64,000 bases of DNA from Catelliglobosispora koreensis DSM 44566. Lineage in GTDB: Bacteria > Actinomycetota > Actinomycetes > Mycobacteriales > Micromonosporaceae. The notes beneath the pieces were generated by a model. That model had not been told where the DNA came from, did no database searches, and was given only the letters and a program-made list of their open reading frames with translations. The first letter of the stretch is position 1; the number at the start of each line of letters is the position of its first letter. Shown one piece after another: positions 50,725-59,004 of this stretch. Where the stretch lies: assembly GCF_000379685.1 (NCBI RefSeq), contig NZ_KB903250.1, forward strand, positions 620,624 through 684,623, in the 5' to 3' direction. Both the position numbers and the translations under genes were made by a program.

Positions 50725-53372
50725 CGGTCTCCACTCCCAGCCGTCGAGGTGCCCACCAGGGCAAGGAAGGCGTCTTCTAGGCGGCGCCGTGGCGTGACCC
50801 GGTCGACCCCGACGCCCGCGGCGACGAGAGCGGCCACCGTCTCTGCGCGGGTGTGCTCACCGAGATCGACGACGAGAGAACCGTTGCCGTCCAAGGCATA
50901 CGTGACGGACAGTTTGTCGAGCGTCTTCTGTGCCAAGTCCACATCGGACACATCGAATACCGTGGTCGGTGAGTCGCCCACGATCTCGTCGACCTTGCCG
51001 GACGCGACGACCACGCCCTTATGCATGACGACAACGTGCGTACAGGTTTGCTCCACTTCAGCGAGCAGGTGGCTGGACACCAGCACCGCCCGGCCATCGG
51101 TGGCGTAGCGCTGCAGCACCCGCCGCATTTCGGCGATCTGTGGCGGGTCAAGGCCGTCCGTGGGCTCGTCGAGGACGAGAAGCTCAGGCAGGCCTAGCAT
51201 CGCCTGGGCGACGGCGAGCCGTTGCTTCATGCCGTGGCTGTAGTCCTTGACGCGGCGATCGATCGCGTCGCCCAAGCCCGCGATCTCCAGCGCCTCAGGG
51301 AACTTCGCGTCCTCAGTAGGACGGCCGGTGGCCTTCCAATAGGAGTGCAGATTCTGGCGTCCGGTCAGGTGCGGCTGGAAGCCCGGACCCTCCACGAGCG
51401 CCCCGATCCTTGACAGGACAGGGGTTCCGGGCGCGAGCGGGTGACCGAAGATGAGCACCTCGCCCTCGGTCGCCTGCGTTAGCCCCATCAGCACCCGCAG
51501 GCTGGTCGTCTTGCCAGCACCGTTGGGTCCCAGAAGACCCACGACCTGGCCGCGTTTCACGGTGAAGTCGATGCTCTCGACGGCCACGAAATCGCCGTAT
51601 GTCTTGCGCAGTCCACGAACGTGGAGGGGCACATCGGCGTACCCGTCGATGATTGTCTTATCGCGACGGCTGTGCCGGCGGCGGGCCAGGATGATGCCCA
51701 CCACGAGCCCGATGACCAAAAGCGCGACCAGACCGCCCAGCACGTAGATCCAAAGCGTGTCAGCCGTCGCGATGGCAGTGGCTGGGACTACCGGGATCGC
51801 GACCGCGCTGGCGACATCGACGCTGTAGAGCATTGGCGCGACCGGCCCGAGGTAGGCCTGGTCGGCGGTCGCGATGGTGATGCGAATGCGGTGCCCGTCT
51901 TCGAAGTTGCGCACGATCGCGGGCAGCGTGACCTTAATCGGCTGGGCTTGATCCAGGCTGGCCGGAAGCCCCGTGAGCCGGATCGGTGCTATCAGGCCGT
52001 TGCTCAAGCTCGACTGTCCGTTTTGATCGACGTCGTAGAGCTTGACGAACAGCACCGCTTCCCCGGTCTGTGACGCCGCCTTGATGGAAACCGTCGGGCT
52101 GCCAACGACATTCAGTGATTCCGTGAGCGGTTCAGACAGCCAATTGCCATGCTGCCCAGGCAGATCCGCGGCGAAGCCAGCACCTCCCGCCAGCCCCGCC
52201 AAAGACGACAGTGCGCCCGCCTGTGGCAAAGCCGTGATCGCGGCGGGATTGCCGTTGGGCGGGTTGGCGATCTGCTGCGACGATCCGTTCACGGGGATGG
52301 TCACCGCCTCGGTGCCGGCCAGACCGGGATAGGTGCCGAGCTGGAACCCCGTGGCCAGGCGCCCTTGCTCAACGGGGTCAAGGCCAGCGATGCGCGAATA
52401 GGTGAAGGTGCCTGACGGCTCGGCTCCGGTCTTCTTCACATAGTGGTCAAGCCATTGCAGCGTAAGGAATTTGACCCGGTTCTGATCTGACTGTGGCCCG
52501 GAACCGCCGTCATGGCCACCCGTGTACCAAGCGAGCCGCACCTTGGCGTTGGTGATGCCGCGCGCGTTGGCGTCCGCTTCGGACAGCGGGAACAGCGAGT
52601 CAGCTTCACCTTGGATGAGCAGGGTCGGAGCCTTGATCTGGTTCAGTGTCGTGGACGGGCTGCGGGTCAGGTTCAGCGCCTTGGCATCCGCGTCGAGCAC
52701 GCCGGTCTCGGCGATGCGCAGATAGGTCTGGCAGACGTCATCAGCCCAGCGGCCGCACTGCGGGCTGCCCCCGGCGAGCGGGTTGCGCGACATGCCAGCG
52801 GTAAAGAAGAGCCCCGCCCAGCTCTGCTTGAACACTCCGCCCGGGAAAAGCGACTCGTTCAGGTCATTCCAGGTGATCATCGGAACGATCGCGTCAACGC
52901 GCGTGTCTTGACCCGCCAGCATCAGCGCCAGCGCTCCACCGTAGGAACCGCCGACCACGCCCGCCCTGGGGTCACCGGCCGCGTCGAGCTCAATGTCGTC
53001 GCGGGCCGCCAGCCAGTCGAGCAGGGCCTGGGCGTCCTTGACCTCGTGGTCACGGGAGTTCAAATGAATCTGGCCGGTGCTCTGCCCGAAGCCACGGGCG
53101 GTCCATGTCAGGACCGCATATCCTTGGGCGGCAAGCTCTTTGGCGTCTTCGGCGACGCTCAGCTTGGTGCCGCCAAAGCCATGGGCCAGCAGGATCGCGG
53201 GAACCTTGTCGCCATCCTTGGGCCGGTAGAGCCGGGCGTCCAAAGTGACATCGCCAGCGGTGATCCGCTCATCGATCTCGTCATAGGTGACCGGAGCGGG
53301 CAGAATCGCCCAGGTCACGAGCCCGATCAGGACGGCGGCTGCCACACCGATGGATACCCAGCGTTTACGCAT
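50721..53372 (-). CDS. CocE/S15-like hydrolase fused to an ABC ATPase
   Basis: 883 aa from the ATG at 53372, 7 nt after -10 box TAGTCT. N-terminal TM (about 5-24); alpha/beta hydrolase (about 30-330) with HGFGG oxyanion region, nucleophile Ser143 in GGSYGG, Asp258 in GEADSLF and His287 in GGHDGG; a beta jelly-roll like the C-terminal domain of X-Pro dipeptidyl-peptidases (about 400-530); TM 541-563; and an ABC ATPase (about 580-880) with Walker A GPNGAGKT (615-622), YSHGMKQ signature (711-717) and LLVLDEP (731-737). The topology puts the hydrolase outside and the ATPase inside. It pairs with the permease downstream. Confidence 0.9.
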   Translation of the reverse strand: MRKRWVSIGVAAAVLIGLVTWAILPAPVTYDEIDERITAGDVTLDARLYRPKDGDKVPAILLAHGFGGTKLSVAEDAKELAAQGYAVLTWTARGFGQSTGQIHLNSRDHEVKDAQALLDWLAARDDIELDAAGDPRAGVVGGSYGGALALMLAGQDTRVDAIVPMITWNDLNESLFPGGVFKQSWAGLFFTAGMSRNPLAGGSPQCGRWADDVCQTYLRIAETGVLDADAKALNLTRSPSTTLNQIKAPTLLIQGEADSLFPLSEADANARGITNAKVRLAWYTGGHDGGSGPQSDQNRVKFLTLQWLDHYVKKTGAEPSGTFTYSRIAGLDPVEQGRLATGFQLGTYPGLAGTEAVTIPVNGSSQQIANPPNGNPAAITALPQAGALSSLAGLAGGAGFAADLPGQHGNWLSEPLTESLNVVGSPTVSIKAASQTGEAVLFVKLYDVDQNGQSSLSNGLIAPIRLTGLPASLDQAQPIKVTLPAIVRNFEDGHRIRITIATADQAYLGPVAPMLYSVDVASAVAIPVVPATAIATADTLWIYVLGGLVALLVIGLVVGIILARRRHSRRDKTIIDGYADVPLHVRGLRKTYGDFVAVESIDFTVKRGQVVGLLGPNGAGKTTSLRVLMGLTQATEGEVLIFGHPLAPGTPVLSRIGALVEGPGFQPHLTGRQNLHSYWKATGRPTEDAKFPEALEIAGLGDAIDRRVKDYSHGMKQRLAVAQAMLGLPELLVLDEPTDGLDPPQIAEMRRVLQRYATDGRAVLVSSHLLAEVEQTCTHVVVMHKGVVVASGKVDEIVGDSPTTVFDVSDVDLAQKTLDKLSVTYALDGNGSLVVDLGEHTRAETVAALVAAGVGVDRVTPRRRLEDAFLALVGTSTAGSGDR

Positions 53373-53470
53373 GGGAGCCAGACTACGTGCGGTAGTGCGA
53401 AAGATTGCTGAAAGTTTCGACCCACGTTCCTGCAAGGAGCCTGTGATTCTGGCGGACGGTGGGTGCGAAG

Positions 53471-53500
53471 CTCGGGGTTTCCCTTACGGGGAACCCCGAG
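53471..53500 (-). terminator. Terminator of the DUF3263 gene
   Basis: CTCGGGGTTTCCC and GGGGAACCCCGAG form a 13-pair stem (one G-U) with loop TTAC, starting 2 nt past the stop codon in the minus direction. Confidence 0.8.
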
Positions 53501-53502
53501 AA

Positions 53503-53871
53503 TTACCTGGAGCGCTGCCGGGCGCGAGAACCCCGGATGCGGCGCAACCGCCCCACGAGCACCGGATCGTGCTCCAGAGCGGCCGGATTGTCGAGCAGAG
53601 CGTTCAGCAGTTGGTAATAGCGGGTGCCGGACAGCCCGAACTTCTCCTTGATGGCCTGTTCCTTCGCGCCGGCGTGACGCCAAGCCTGCTTCTCGAAGGC
53701 GAGAATGCTCAGGTCGCGTTCGGACAGTGCCGCCGTGTCCTCAAGTTGTGCTTCTAGGACCTCGGTGGCCTCGAAATCGGTGTCGACTTCGTCATCGACG
53801 ACGCGGCGCTGCTGACCGGGAATGCGGAGCGGGGAATCCACCTTCACGTCTTCGTGCGTGTCATCCCGCAT
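53503..53871 (-). CDS. DUF3263 family protein
   Basis: 122 aa from the ATG at 53871 (GAGAGG 5 nt upstream); ATG 53889 would add six residues. The C-terminal ~75 residues carry the family pattern (LSERDLSILAFEKQAWRHAGAKEQAIKEKFGLSGTRYYQLLNALLDNPAAL, then DPVLVGRLRRIR), which looks like a winged-helix or HTH module. The acidic N-terminus is variable. Actinobacteria-specific; function unknown. Confidence 0.88.
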   Translation of the reverse strand: MRDDTHEDVKVDSPLRIPGQQRRVVDDEVDTDFEATEVLEAQLEDTAALSERDLSILAFEKQAWRHAGAKEQAIKEKFGLSGTRYYQLLNALLDNPAALEHDPVLVGRLRRIRGSRARQRSR

Positions 53872-53900
53872 CGCGATCCTCTCGGCCATTTCGCTCAACC

Positions 53901-53943
53901 GGTTTTCTCGCCGGCCTGGCACAGGGCCAAACCGGCGAGAACC
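53901..53943 (-). terminator. Terminator after the second ABC permease
   Basis: GGTTCTCGCCGG (minus strand) pairs with CCGGCGAGAAAACC with two extra bases, and a smaller GGCC/GGCC stem lies inside. It lies 25 nt past the permease stop and before the DUF3263 start. Confidence 0.6.
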
Positions 53944-53967
53944 TTGAGTCTATGTGGCCTAACGACG

Positions 53968-54951
53968 TTATGCCACGTCGCGACGCTTGATCGACCAGAA
54001 AGCGAGTGCGGTGACGGCGACGACGACAGCGAGCCCGATCAGCCCTGACGTCTTGTAGGTCAGTTCACTCACCGCCTCCGGGATACAGCCGCTGGGGCCA
54101 CAGGTGTAGCCACCGCCTTCGAGTTCGACCGACTTCTTCAGCCACGCGTCCATGTGAACCGGGATCAGATAGCGCTCAAAGAACGGCACGTCGGCCATCG
54201 CCAAAACGATGGACAAACCGATCTGGCCCACGATGACGACACCAATCGCCACACCTAAGGCGAGCGCTGTATGCCGGCCCAGCGAGGCCAGACCGAAGCC
54301 CAGCGCCGCGAAGGCCATAATCATCGCGACCCCGCGCAGGCCGGCCAGCCCGAACGAGCCCCACGCACTGCCGGTCATCCCGTTGGTGTGCCCCGCGACT
54401 TTGGCGATGCCCCAGAGCATGCCCGTCCACAGCAGAAGGGTCGCGGTGCCGATGGCGGCCATGGACCCTAAGAGGACACCGAGCTTGGTGCCGAGCACAC
54501 TAATGCGCTTCGGGCGCCAGGTGAGCAGGTTCATCATCGCGCCGGAACTCCACTCGGCTCCGATGTAGGTCGCGCCGAGGACGAACGCGATCATCGCCAT
54601 GATGGCGGCCCAGATGATGAGGATTTCGCCGTAGAACAGCTTGAAGTCGAACTCGGGCTTCATGTAGTGCTCGGCGGTGAAGTACTCAGCGGGTGGCCCC
54701 TGGCAGGCAGCCGGGTCCTTCGATGTGGCTTCACACTCTTTCTTCCACTTGTCCTCGAACTCGCGCACTTCCTTGGCATAGGCGGCTTTGGCTTTCGCCT
54801 CGCCAGCCGCCACGGCCTCGGGAGTGTGCTTGGAGTGGGTCGCGACAAACCCGGCCCCGATCGCGCCGAGGATCGCCAAACCGATCACCAGCATCCAGAC
54901 CGTCATGCGGCGTTTGAAGAACCGGCGGCGTTCCGCCTTGACGAGACTCAT
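53968..54951 (-). CDS. ABC-2 type permease with large extracytoplasmic loop
   Basis: 327 aa, six membrane segments. Between TM1 (about 17-38) and TM2 (about 105-127) lies a charged ~65-residue outer loop (EAKAKAAYAKEVREFEDKWKKECEATSKD...) with two Cys, and a short Cys pair (YTCGPSGC) precedes the last TM. The ATG overlaps the ATPase stop by 4 nt. Partner of the 54948 ATPase; substrate unknown. Confidence 0.87.
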   Translation of the reverse strand: MSLVKAERRRFFKRRMTVWMLVIGLAILGAIGAGFVATHSKHTPEAVAAGEAKAKAAYAKEVREFEDKWKKECEATSKDPAACQGPPAEYFTAEHYMKPEFDFKLFYGEILIIWAAIMAMIAFVLGATYIGAEWSSGAMMNLLTWRPKRISVLGTKLGVLLGSMAAIGTATLLLWTGMLWGIAKVAGHTNGMTGSAWGSFGLAGLRGVAMIMAFAALGFGLASLGRHTALALGVAIGVVIVGQIGLSIVLAMADVPFFERYLIPVHMDAWLKKSVELEGGGYTCGPSGCIPEAVSELTYKTSGLIGLAVVVAVTALAFWSIKRRDVA

Positions 54952-55925
54952 TGGCCACTCTCAACTCTGACGCTGTCGTCAACGGAACGGTGCTGTCCTG
55001 GCACGGGGGCCGTGCCGGTCAGTTCAAGGAAGACACTTTCCAGGTCGGCGTGCTGTGGGGTCAGCTCAGCGACGTAAAGCTGTTGCGCGGCAAGGGCTCT
55101 GCTGATCGAAGCGGGCTTGTCCACTCCGGACACCAGCAAATGATCACCGTTGACCGTCGCGGCCAGCCCGGCGTTCATCAGCACCGACGCGGCGAGCCCG
55201 AGGTCAACGGCAGACTCGAGCACGACCTTGACCTGCCCGGTGGAGTGAGCGGCCAGCACCTCAGAAACCGGGCCGTAGGCGACGCGGCGGCCCAGCGAAA
55301 TGATGGTCACCTGGTCACAGATCACCTGGATCTCGCTGAGGATGTGACTCGACAGCACGACGGTCATGCCGCCCGCCGACAGCGTCGCCATCATCTCGCG
55401 CATTTCCCGGATGCCGCCCGGGTCCAGACCGTTGGCCGGCTCGTCGAGGATGAGCAGCCGTGGTTGCTTGAGCAGCGCGGAAGCGACCGCGAGGCGCTGT
55501 TTCATGCCTAGGGAGTACGTCTTGACCCGCTCGTTCGCGCGGTCGCGCAACCCCACCAATTCAAAGGCCCAGTCCACTCGCGACTGCGGCAGGTCCCCAG
55601 CGTCAGCCAGTAGGGACAACGTGTCGCGCGCGGTGAAGTTGGCGAAGAACTGCGGACTCTCGACGATGGCGCCGACCTGGGAAACGACCTTCGGCAGCGC
55701 CTCGGGAAGCTCAGACCCAAGAATGCGCATCTCGCCGCCGTCAGATTTGATCAGGCCGAGCAGCGTGCGCAGGGTGGTGGTCTTGCCGGATCCGTTAGGC
55801 CCGAGGAAGCCGTGCACCTGGCCAGCTTCGACATGCATGTCGAAACCGTCGAGCGCGCGGCGAGGGCCACCGCGCGAACGGTACGTCTTCTTGAGGCCCT
55901 TGATCTCCAACACGGAGGAAGTCAT
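54948..55925 (-). CDS. ABC transporter ATP-binding protein
   Basis: 325 aa from the ATG at 55925, 6 nt after -10 box TATGGT (leaderless). A CcmA/NatA-type exporter ATPase: Walker A GPNGSGKTT (about 42-50), signature YSLGMKQRLAVASAL, Walker B LLILDEPANGLDP, and a ~100-residue C-terminal extension (SGVDKPASISRALAAQQLYVAELTP). Its ABC part resembles the fusion's ABC domain, and the two loci are only 2.5 kb apart. Confidence 0.92.
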   Translation of the reverse strand: MTSSVLEIKGLKKTYRSRGGPRRALDGFDMHVEAGQVHGFLGPNGSGKTTTLRTLLGLIKSDGGEMRILGSELPEALPKVVSQVGAIVESPQFFANFTARDTLSLLADAGDLPQSRVDWAFELVGLRDRANERVKTYSLGMKQRLAVASALLKQPRLLILDEPANGLDPGGIREMREMMATLSAGGMTVVLSSHILSEIQVICDQVTIISLGRRVAYGPVSEVLAAHSTGQVKVVLESAVDLGLAASVLMNAGLAATVNGDHLLVSGVDKPASISRALAAQQLYVAELTPQHADLESVFLELTGTAPVPGQHRSVDDSVRVESGQ

Positions 55926-55995
55926 GGCCAGACCATACTCGGTATACAAGCGCTGAGCAGCCCCGGGGAAACCCTGAAAAAATCCCTTAAACGAC

Positions 55996-56781
55996 TTACG
56001 CAACTATGACTTTGAGGCCCGCCGCACGGAACGCCGCCACGGTCTCAGGAGCCGCGCCAGCATCTGTCACCAGCGTCTCAACCCGCTCGACGGGACAGAT
56101 GCGAGCGAAGGCATGACTGCCTAATTTGGACGAGTCAGCGATGATGACGACCCGTTTCGCCCGTGCCACCATCAGCGAATTCATCGCGGCTTCACCCTCG
56201 TGATGCGCTGCCGCTCCCAGCGAGACGTCGATCGCGTCCACACCGAGCAGCGCCAGGTCCAACGTGATCTCACGCAGGATGCCGCCACCAAGCGGGCCGA
56301 CGAGCTCGAACGACTGCGGCCGGACCACCCCGCCGGTGACGACAATCTTCATGCGCGAGCGCACGAGCAACTCGTTGGCGATGTTCAGCGCGTTGGTGAC
56401 GACGGTCAGCTGAGCGTCGTCTGACGTCGAATTGAGCTCGGGCCGCACGGCAAGTGCCCGCGCGACTTCGGTGGTCGTGGTGCCACCGTTGAGCCCGACC
56501 ACCATCCCTGGACTGACCAGTGAAGCGGCGATGGTGCCGATGCGCTGCTTTTCCGCCGAGTGCTTCGCCGTCTTGTACCGCAACGGCAAGTCATAGGACA
56601 CGCCGTTGGCCACCGCACCACCTCGGGTGCGCGTGATCATTTGCTGCTGAGCCAGCTGATCGAAATCGCGTCGGATGGTTGCCTGAGAGACGTCTAGCCG
56701 CTCCGCGGCCTCCTCGACCGTCACCCGGCCGGAGTCTGTTAGCAGCTCCAGCAGCGAGTTCCACCTCGTGTACCGGTCCAT
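55996..56781 (-). CDS. DeoR/GlpR-family repressor of the amino-sugar cassette
   Basis: 261 aa from the ATG at 56781. N-terminal DeoR HTH (LLELLTDSGRVTVEEAAERLDVSQATIRRDFDQLAQQQMITRTRGGA) and a C-terminal sugar-phosphate-binding DeoRC domain (GLNGGTTTTEVARAL, LVGPLGGGILREITLDLALLGVDAI, DSSKLGSHAFARICPVERVETLVTDA). It diverges from the SIS-ROK-NagA-PfkB-aldolase operon, as AgaR does in enterobacteria, so a phosphorylated amino sugar or tagatose phosphate is the likely effector. Confidence 0.9.
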   Translation of the reverse strand: MDRYTRWNSLLELLTDSGRVTVEEAAERLDVSQATIRRDFDQLAQQQMITRTRGGAVANGVSYDLPLRYKTAKHSAEKQRIGTIAASLVSPGMVVGLNGGTTTTEVARALAVRPELNSTSDDAQLTVVTNALNIANELLVRSRMKIVVTGGVVRPQSFELVGPLGGGILREITLDLALLGVDAIDVSLGAAAHHEGEAAMNSLMVARAKRVVIIADSSKLGSHAFARICPVERVETLVTDAGAAPETVAAFRAAGLKVIVA

Positions 56782-56816
56782 AAGTGTCAACTCCTGCTCG
56801 TTTGCTGCACAATAAT

Positions 56817-56914
56817 GCTCGAAACGCACGTGTGCAAAGCAAGGTGCTGCTCGAAGGTTGCCGCACCAGAATCCGGCCAAGCAGAATGACGCGCGAAACC
56901 ACTGAGTTTCGAGC
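56817..56914. promoter_or_regulatory. Repeated GCTCGAA sites in the aga-type intergenic region
   Basis: GCTCGAA occurs at 56817-56823 and 56849-56855, and inverted as TTCGAGC at 56908-56914, in the 172-nt gap between the divergent DeoR gene and operon. The first two are 32 bp apart (three turns). Candidate DeoR-type operators. Confidence 0.5.
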
Positions 56915-56953
56915 TAATACGCGCAGGCACGACACCAGGAGAGAGCAACGGTC

Positions 56954-57802
56954 ATGACCTTTGTCGCCGCGGAAATACAGAGCCAGCCTGACTGCTGGCG
57001 CCGTGCCGTTGCCCTGGTACCTGAGGTGGAACACCTTCTGCCGCAACGTGGCGAGCGCGTCGCGGTCGTCGGCTGTGGCACGTCATGGTTCATGGCCATG
57101 GCCTATGCCAGCCTGCGCGAAGCGGCTGGTCACGGCGAAACGGACGCCTTCGCCGCCTCGGAGTTCCCGGCAGGCCGCCGCTATGACCGTGTGGTCGCTA
57201 TCACCCGCTCCGGCACCACGACAGAGGTGCTCGACCTGGAGCCGGACACGGTCATCCTGGGCGACATCGACAGCCCTGCCGCCTCGTTCAAGCGGGTCAT
57301 CGGGCTGCCCTGGGCTGACGAGCAGTCGGTCGTGCAGACCCGCTTCGCGACCACCGCGCTGACCCTGCTGCGCGCATCCCTTGGCGAAGACCTGACCCAG
57401 GCCATCGCCGACGCTTCGGCCGCTTTGACCGCCGAGCTGCCGCTGCGAGACCCCGAGCAGATCACCTTCCTCGGCCGGGGCTGGACCGTGGGTCTCGCCC
57501 ACGAGGCCGCCCTCAAGTGCCGTGAGGCCGCCGTGTTCTGGGCCGAGTCCTATCCGGCCATGGATTACCGGCACGGCCCGGTCTCGATCGCCGCTCCCGG
57601 CCGTGGCGTGTGGGCCTTTGGCTTGGTGCCAGACGGACTGCCCGCCCAGGTCGAGGCCACCGGCGCGACGTTCGTCCACCACGACCGTGACCCGCTCGCC
57701 GAACTGATCCTGGCTCAGCGCCAGGCGATCGCCATCGCTGAAGCGAAGGGAATCAACCCCGACGAACCACGCAACCTCACCCGCTCGGTCGTGCTGCGGT
57801 GA
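56954..57802 (+). CDS. SIS-domain amino-sugar phosphate isomerase/deaminase (AgaS-like)
   Basis: 282 aa. Two SIS domains: the first with VAVVGCGTSWFMAMAYASLREAAGHGE and ITRSGTTTEVLDLE, the second with FLGRGWTVGLAHEAALKCREAAVFWAESYPAMDYRHGPVSI. In the context of NagA, a ROK kinase, a PfkB kinase and a class II aldolase, the best call is galactosamine-6-phosphate deaminase/isomerase (AgaS type). GlmS-like transaminase is excluded by the absence of a glutaminase domain. ATG with AGGAGAG 8 nt upstream; GTGA overlap with the next gene. Confidence 0.85.
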   Translation: MTFVAAEIQSQPDCWRRAVALVPEVEHLLPQRGERVAVVGCGTSWFMAMAYASLREAAGHGETDAFAASEFPAGRRYDRVVAITRSGTTTEVLDLEPDTVILGDIDSPAASFKRVIGLPWADEQSVVQTRFATTALTLLRASLGEDLTQAIADASAALTAELPLRDPEQITFLGRGWTVGLAHEAALKCREAAVFWAESYPAMDYRHGPVSIAAPGRGVWAFGLVPDGLPAQVEATGATFVHHDRDPLAELILAQRQAIAIAEAKGINPDEPRNLTRSVVLR

Positions 57803-59004
57803 CCCCAATAATCAACGGCACACCGGCGACCGCAGCGGCAGGCAAACGCATCGCCACCGCTTCCGGCGTCAAGCCAGCCCGCGCTGCAGCCAAGGCCGCT
57901 TCCGCGACAACGAAGGTGCAAACCGCGAAAGTCAAAGCGACGCCGGCGAAACCCGTGCCGTCGGCGAAACGCGCTCGCGCTGCCGCCAAGGCCGCCTCGC
58001 CGGGGGAGAAGGTGCAAACCGCGAAAGTCAAAGCCGCCCCAGCGAAGGTTAAAGCGCAACCTGCGAAGGCGGCCGGCTCGGTTAAAGCGGCTGGTGGGGC
58101 TAAGACGCGGGTGAAGACGCAGACGGTGATCTCGATTGATGTCGGGGGCACCGGGATGAAGTGTGCGCTCGTGGATAGCAAGCACCGCGTGCTGCACACC
58201 GAACGGCATGCGACGGGCCGTGAGCGTGGGTTTGAGGCCGTTGTCGGGACCATCATCGACGTCGCTAAAGGACTTGCGAAACGGGCCGACGTTAGTGCGA
58301 TCGGCGTTGTCGTTCCCGGCATCGTGGATGAGACGAACGGCATTCTGAGATTCTCCGCGAACCTTGGCGCACGGGACTTTCCGTTGCGCGACACGGTCAC
58401 GCAAGCGCTGGGGATGCCGGTCGCGATCGGCCATGACGTGCGGGCCGGCGGGCTAGCCGAAGCGAAGCTCGGCGCGGGCGCCGGGCGCTCACAGGTCCTG
58501 TTCGTGCCCATCGGCACCGGCATCGCCGCCGCCCACGTCGTCAACGGCATTGTCGCGACCGGTGCGCATGGTGCCGCTGGCGAGATCGGGCACATCGTGG
58601 TGCGGCCCAACGGACCCCAGTGCGGCTGCGGTCAGCGCGGCTGTCTGGAGAGCGTCGCCTCGGCCGCGTCTTTGCAACGCCGCTATACCGAGCTGAGCGG
58701 CAAGACGAAAACCGCCGCTCAGGTTTCCGCGACGCTCAAGCGGGACAAGAGGGCCGCGCAGGTGTGGGACGAAGTCGTGGACGCGCTGTCCGATGGATTG
58801 CTTACGGGACAAGCGCTTTACGACACCGAGCTGATCATTATCGGTGGCGGGCTGGCAGAGTCTGGCGAGACGCTTCTTGGGCCGCTTCGGGAATCCTTGG
58901 CTAAAAAGGTCACCTTCCACCGCGTACCAGAAATAATGAAGGCGAAGCTTGGCGATGAGGCCGGATGCCTTGGCGCGGCGCTGATGGCCCTGGAGCTGAC
59001 ATGA
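57799..59004 (+). CDS. ROK-family sugar kinase with histone-H1-like N-terminal tail
   Basis: 401 aa from the GTG at 57799, which overlaps the previous stop (GTGA). Residues 1-109 are Lys/Ala/Pro-rich and contain a 32-residue tandem repeat (RAAAKAAS ... KVQTAKVKA). Residues 110-401 are a standard ROK kinase: ATP site DVGGTGMK (114-121) and Zn motif Cys275-x-Cys-x4-Cys282 (CGCGQRGC). Likely N-acetylhexosamine kinase that feeds NagA. An internal GTG at 58126 would give the tail-less 292-aa enzyme. The tail recalls H1/HupB-like DNA-binding tails. Confidence 0.88.
   Translation: MTPIINGTPATAAAGKRIATASGVKPARAAAKAASATTKVQTAKVKATPAKPVPSAKRARAAAKAASPGEKVQTAKVKAAPAKVKAQPAKAAGSVKAAGGAKTRVKTQTVISIDVGGTGMKCALVDSKHRVLHTERHATGRERGFEAVVGTIIDVAKGLAKRADVSAIGVVVPGIVDETNGILRFSANLGARDFPLRDTVTQALGMPVAIGHDVRAGGLAEAKLGAGAGRSQVLFVPIGTGIAAAHVVNGIVATGAHGAAGEIGHIVVRPNGPQCGCGQRGCLESVASAASLQRRYTELSGKTKTAAQVSATLKRDKRAAQVWDEVVDALSDGLLTGQALYDTELIIIGGGLAESGETLLGPLRESLAKKVTFHRVPEIMKAKLGDEAGCLGAALMALELT
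57912..58034 (+). repeat. 96-bp-period tandem repeat in the ROK gene
   Basis: The same 27-nt sequence (coding for KVQTAKVKA) occurs at 57912-57938 and 58008-58034, exactly 96 nt (32 codons) apart, with less exact identity in the flanks. It encodes the repeated Lys/Ala tail of the ROK protein. Confidence 0.8.
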
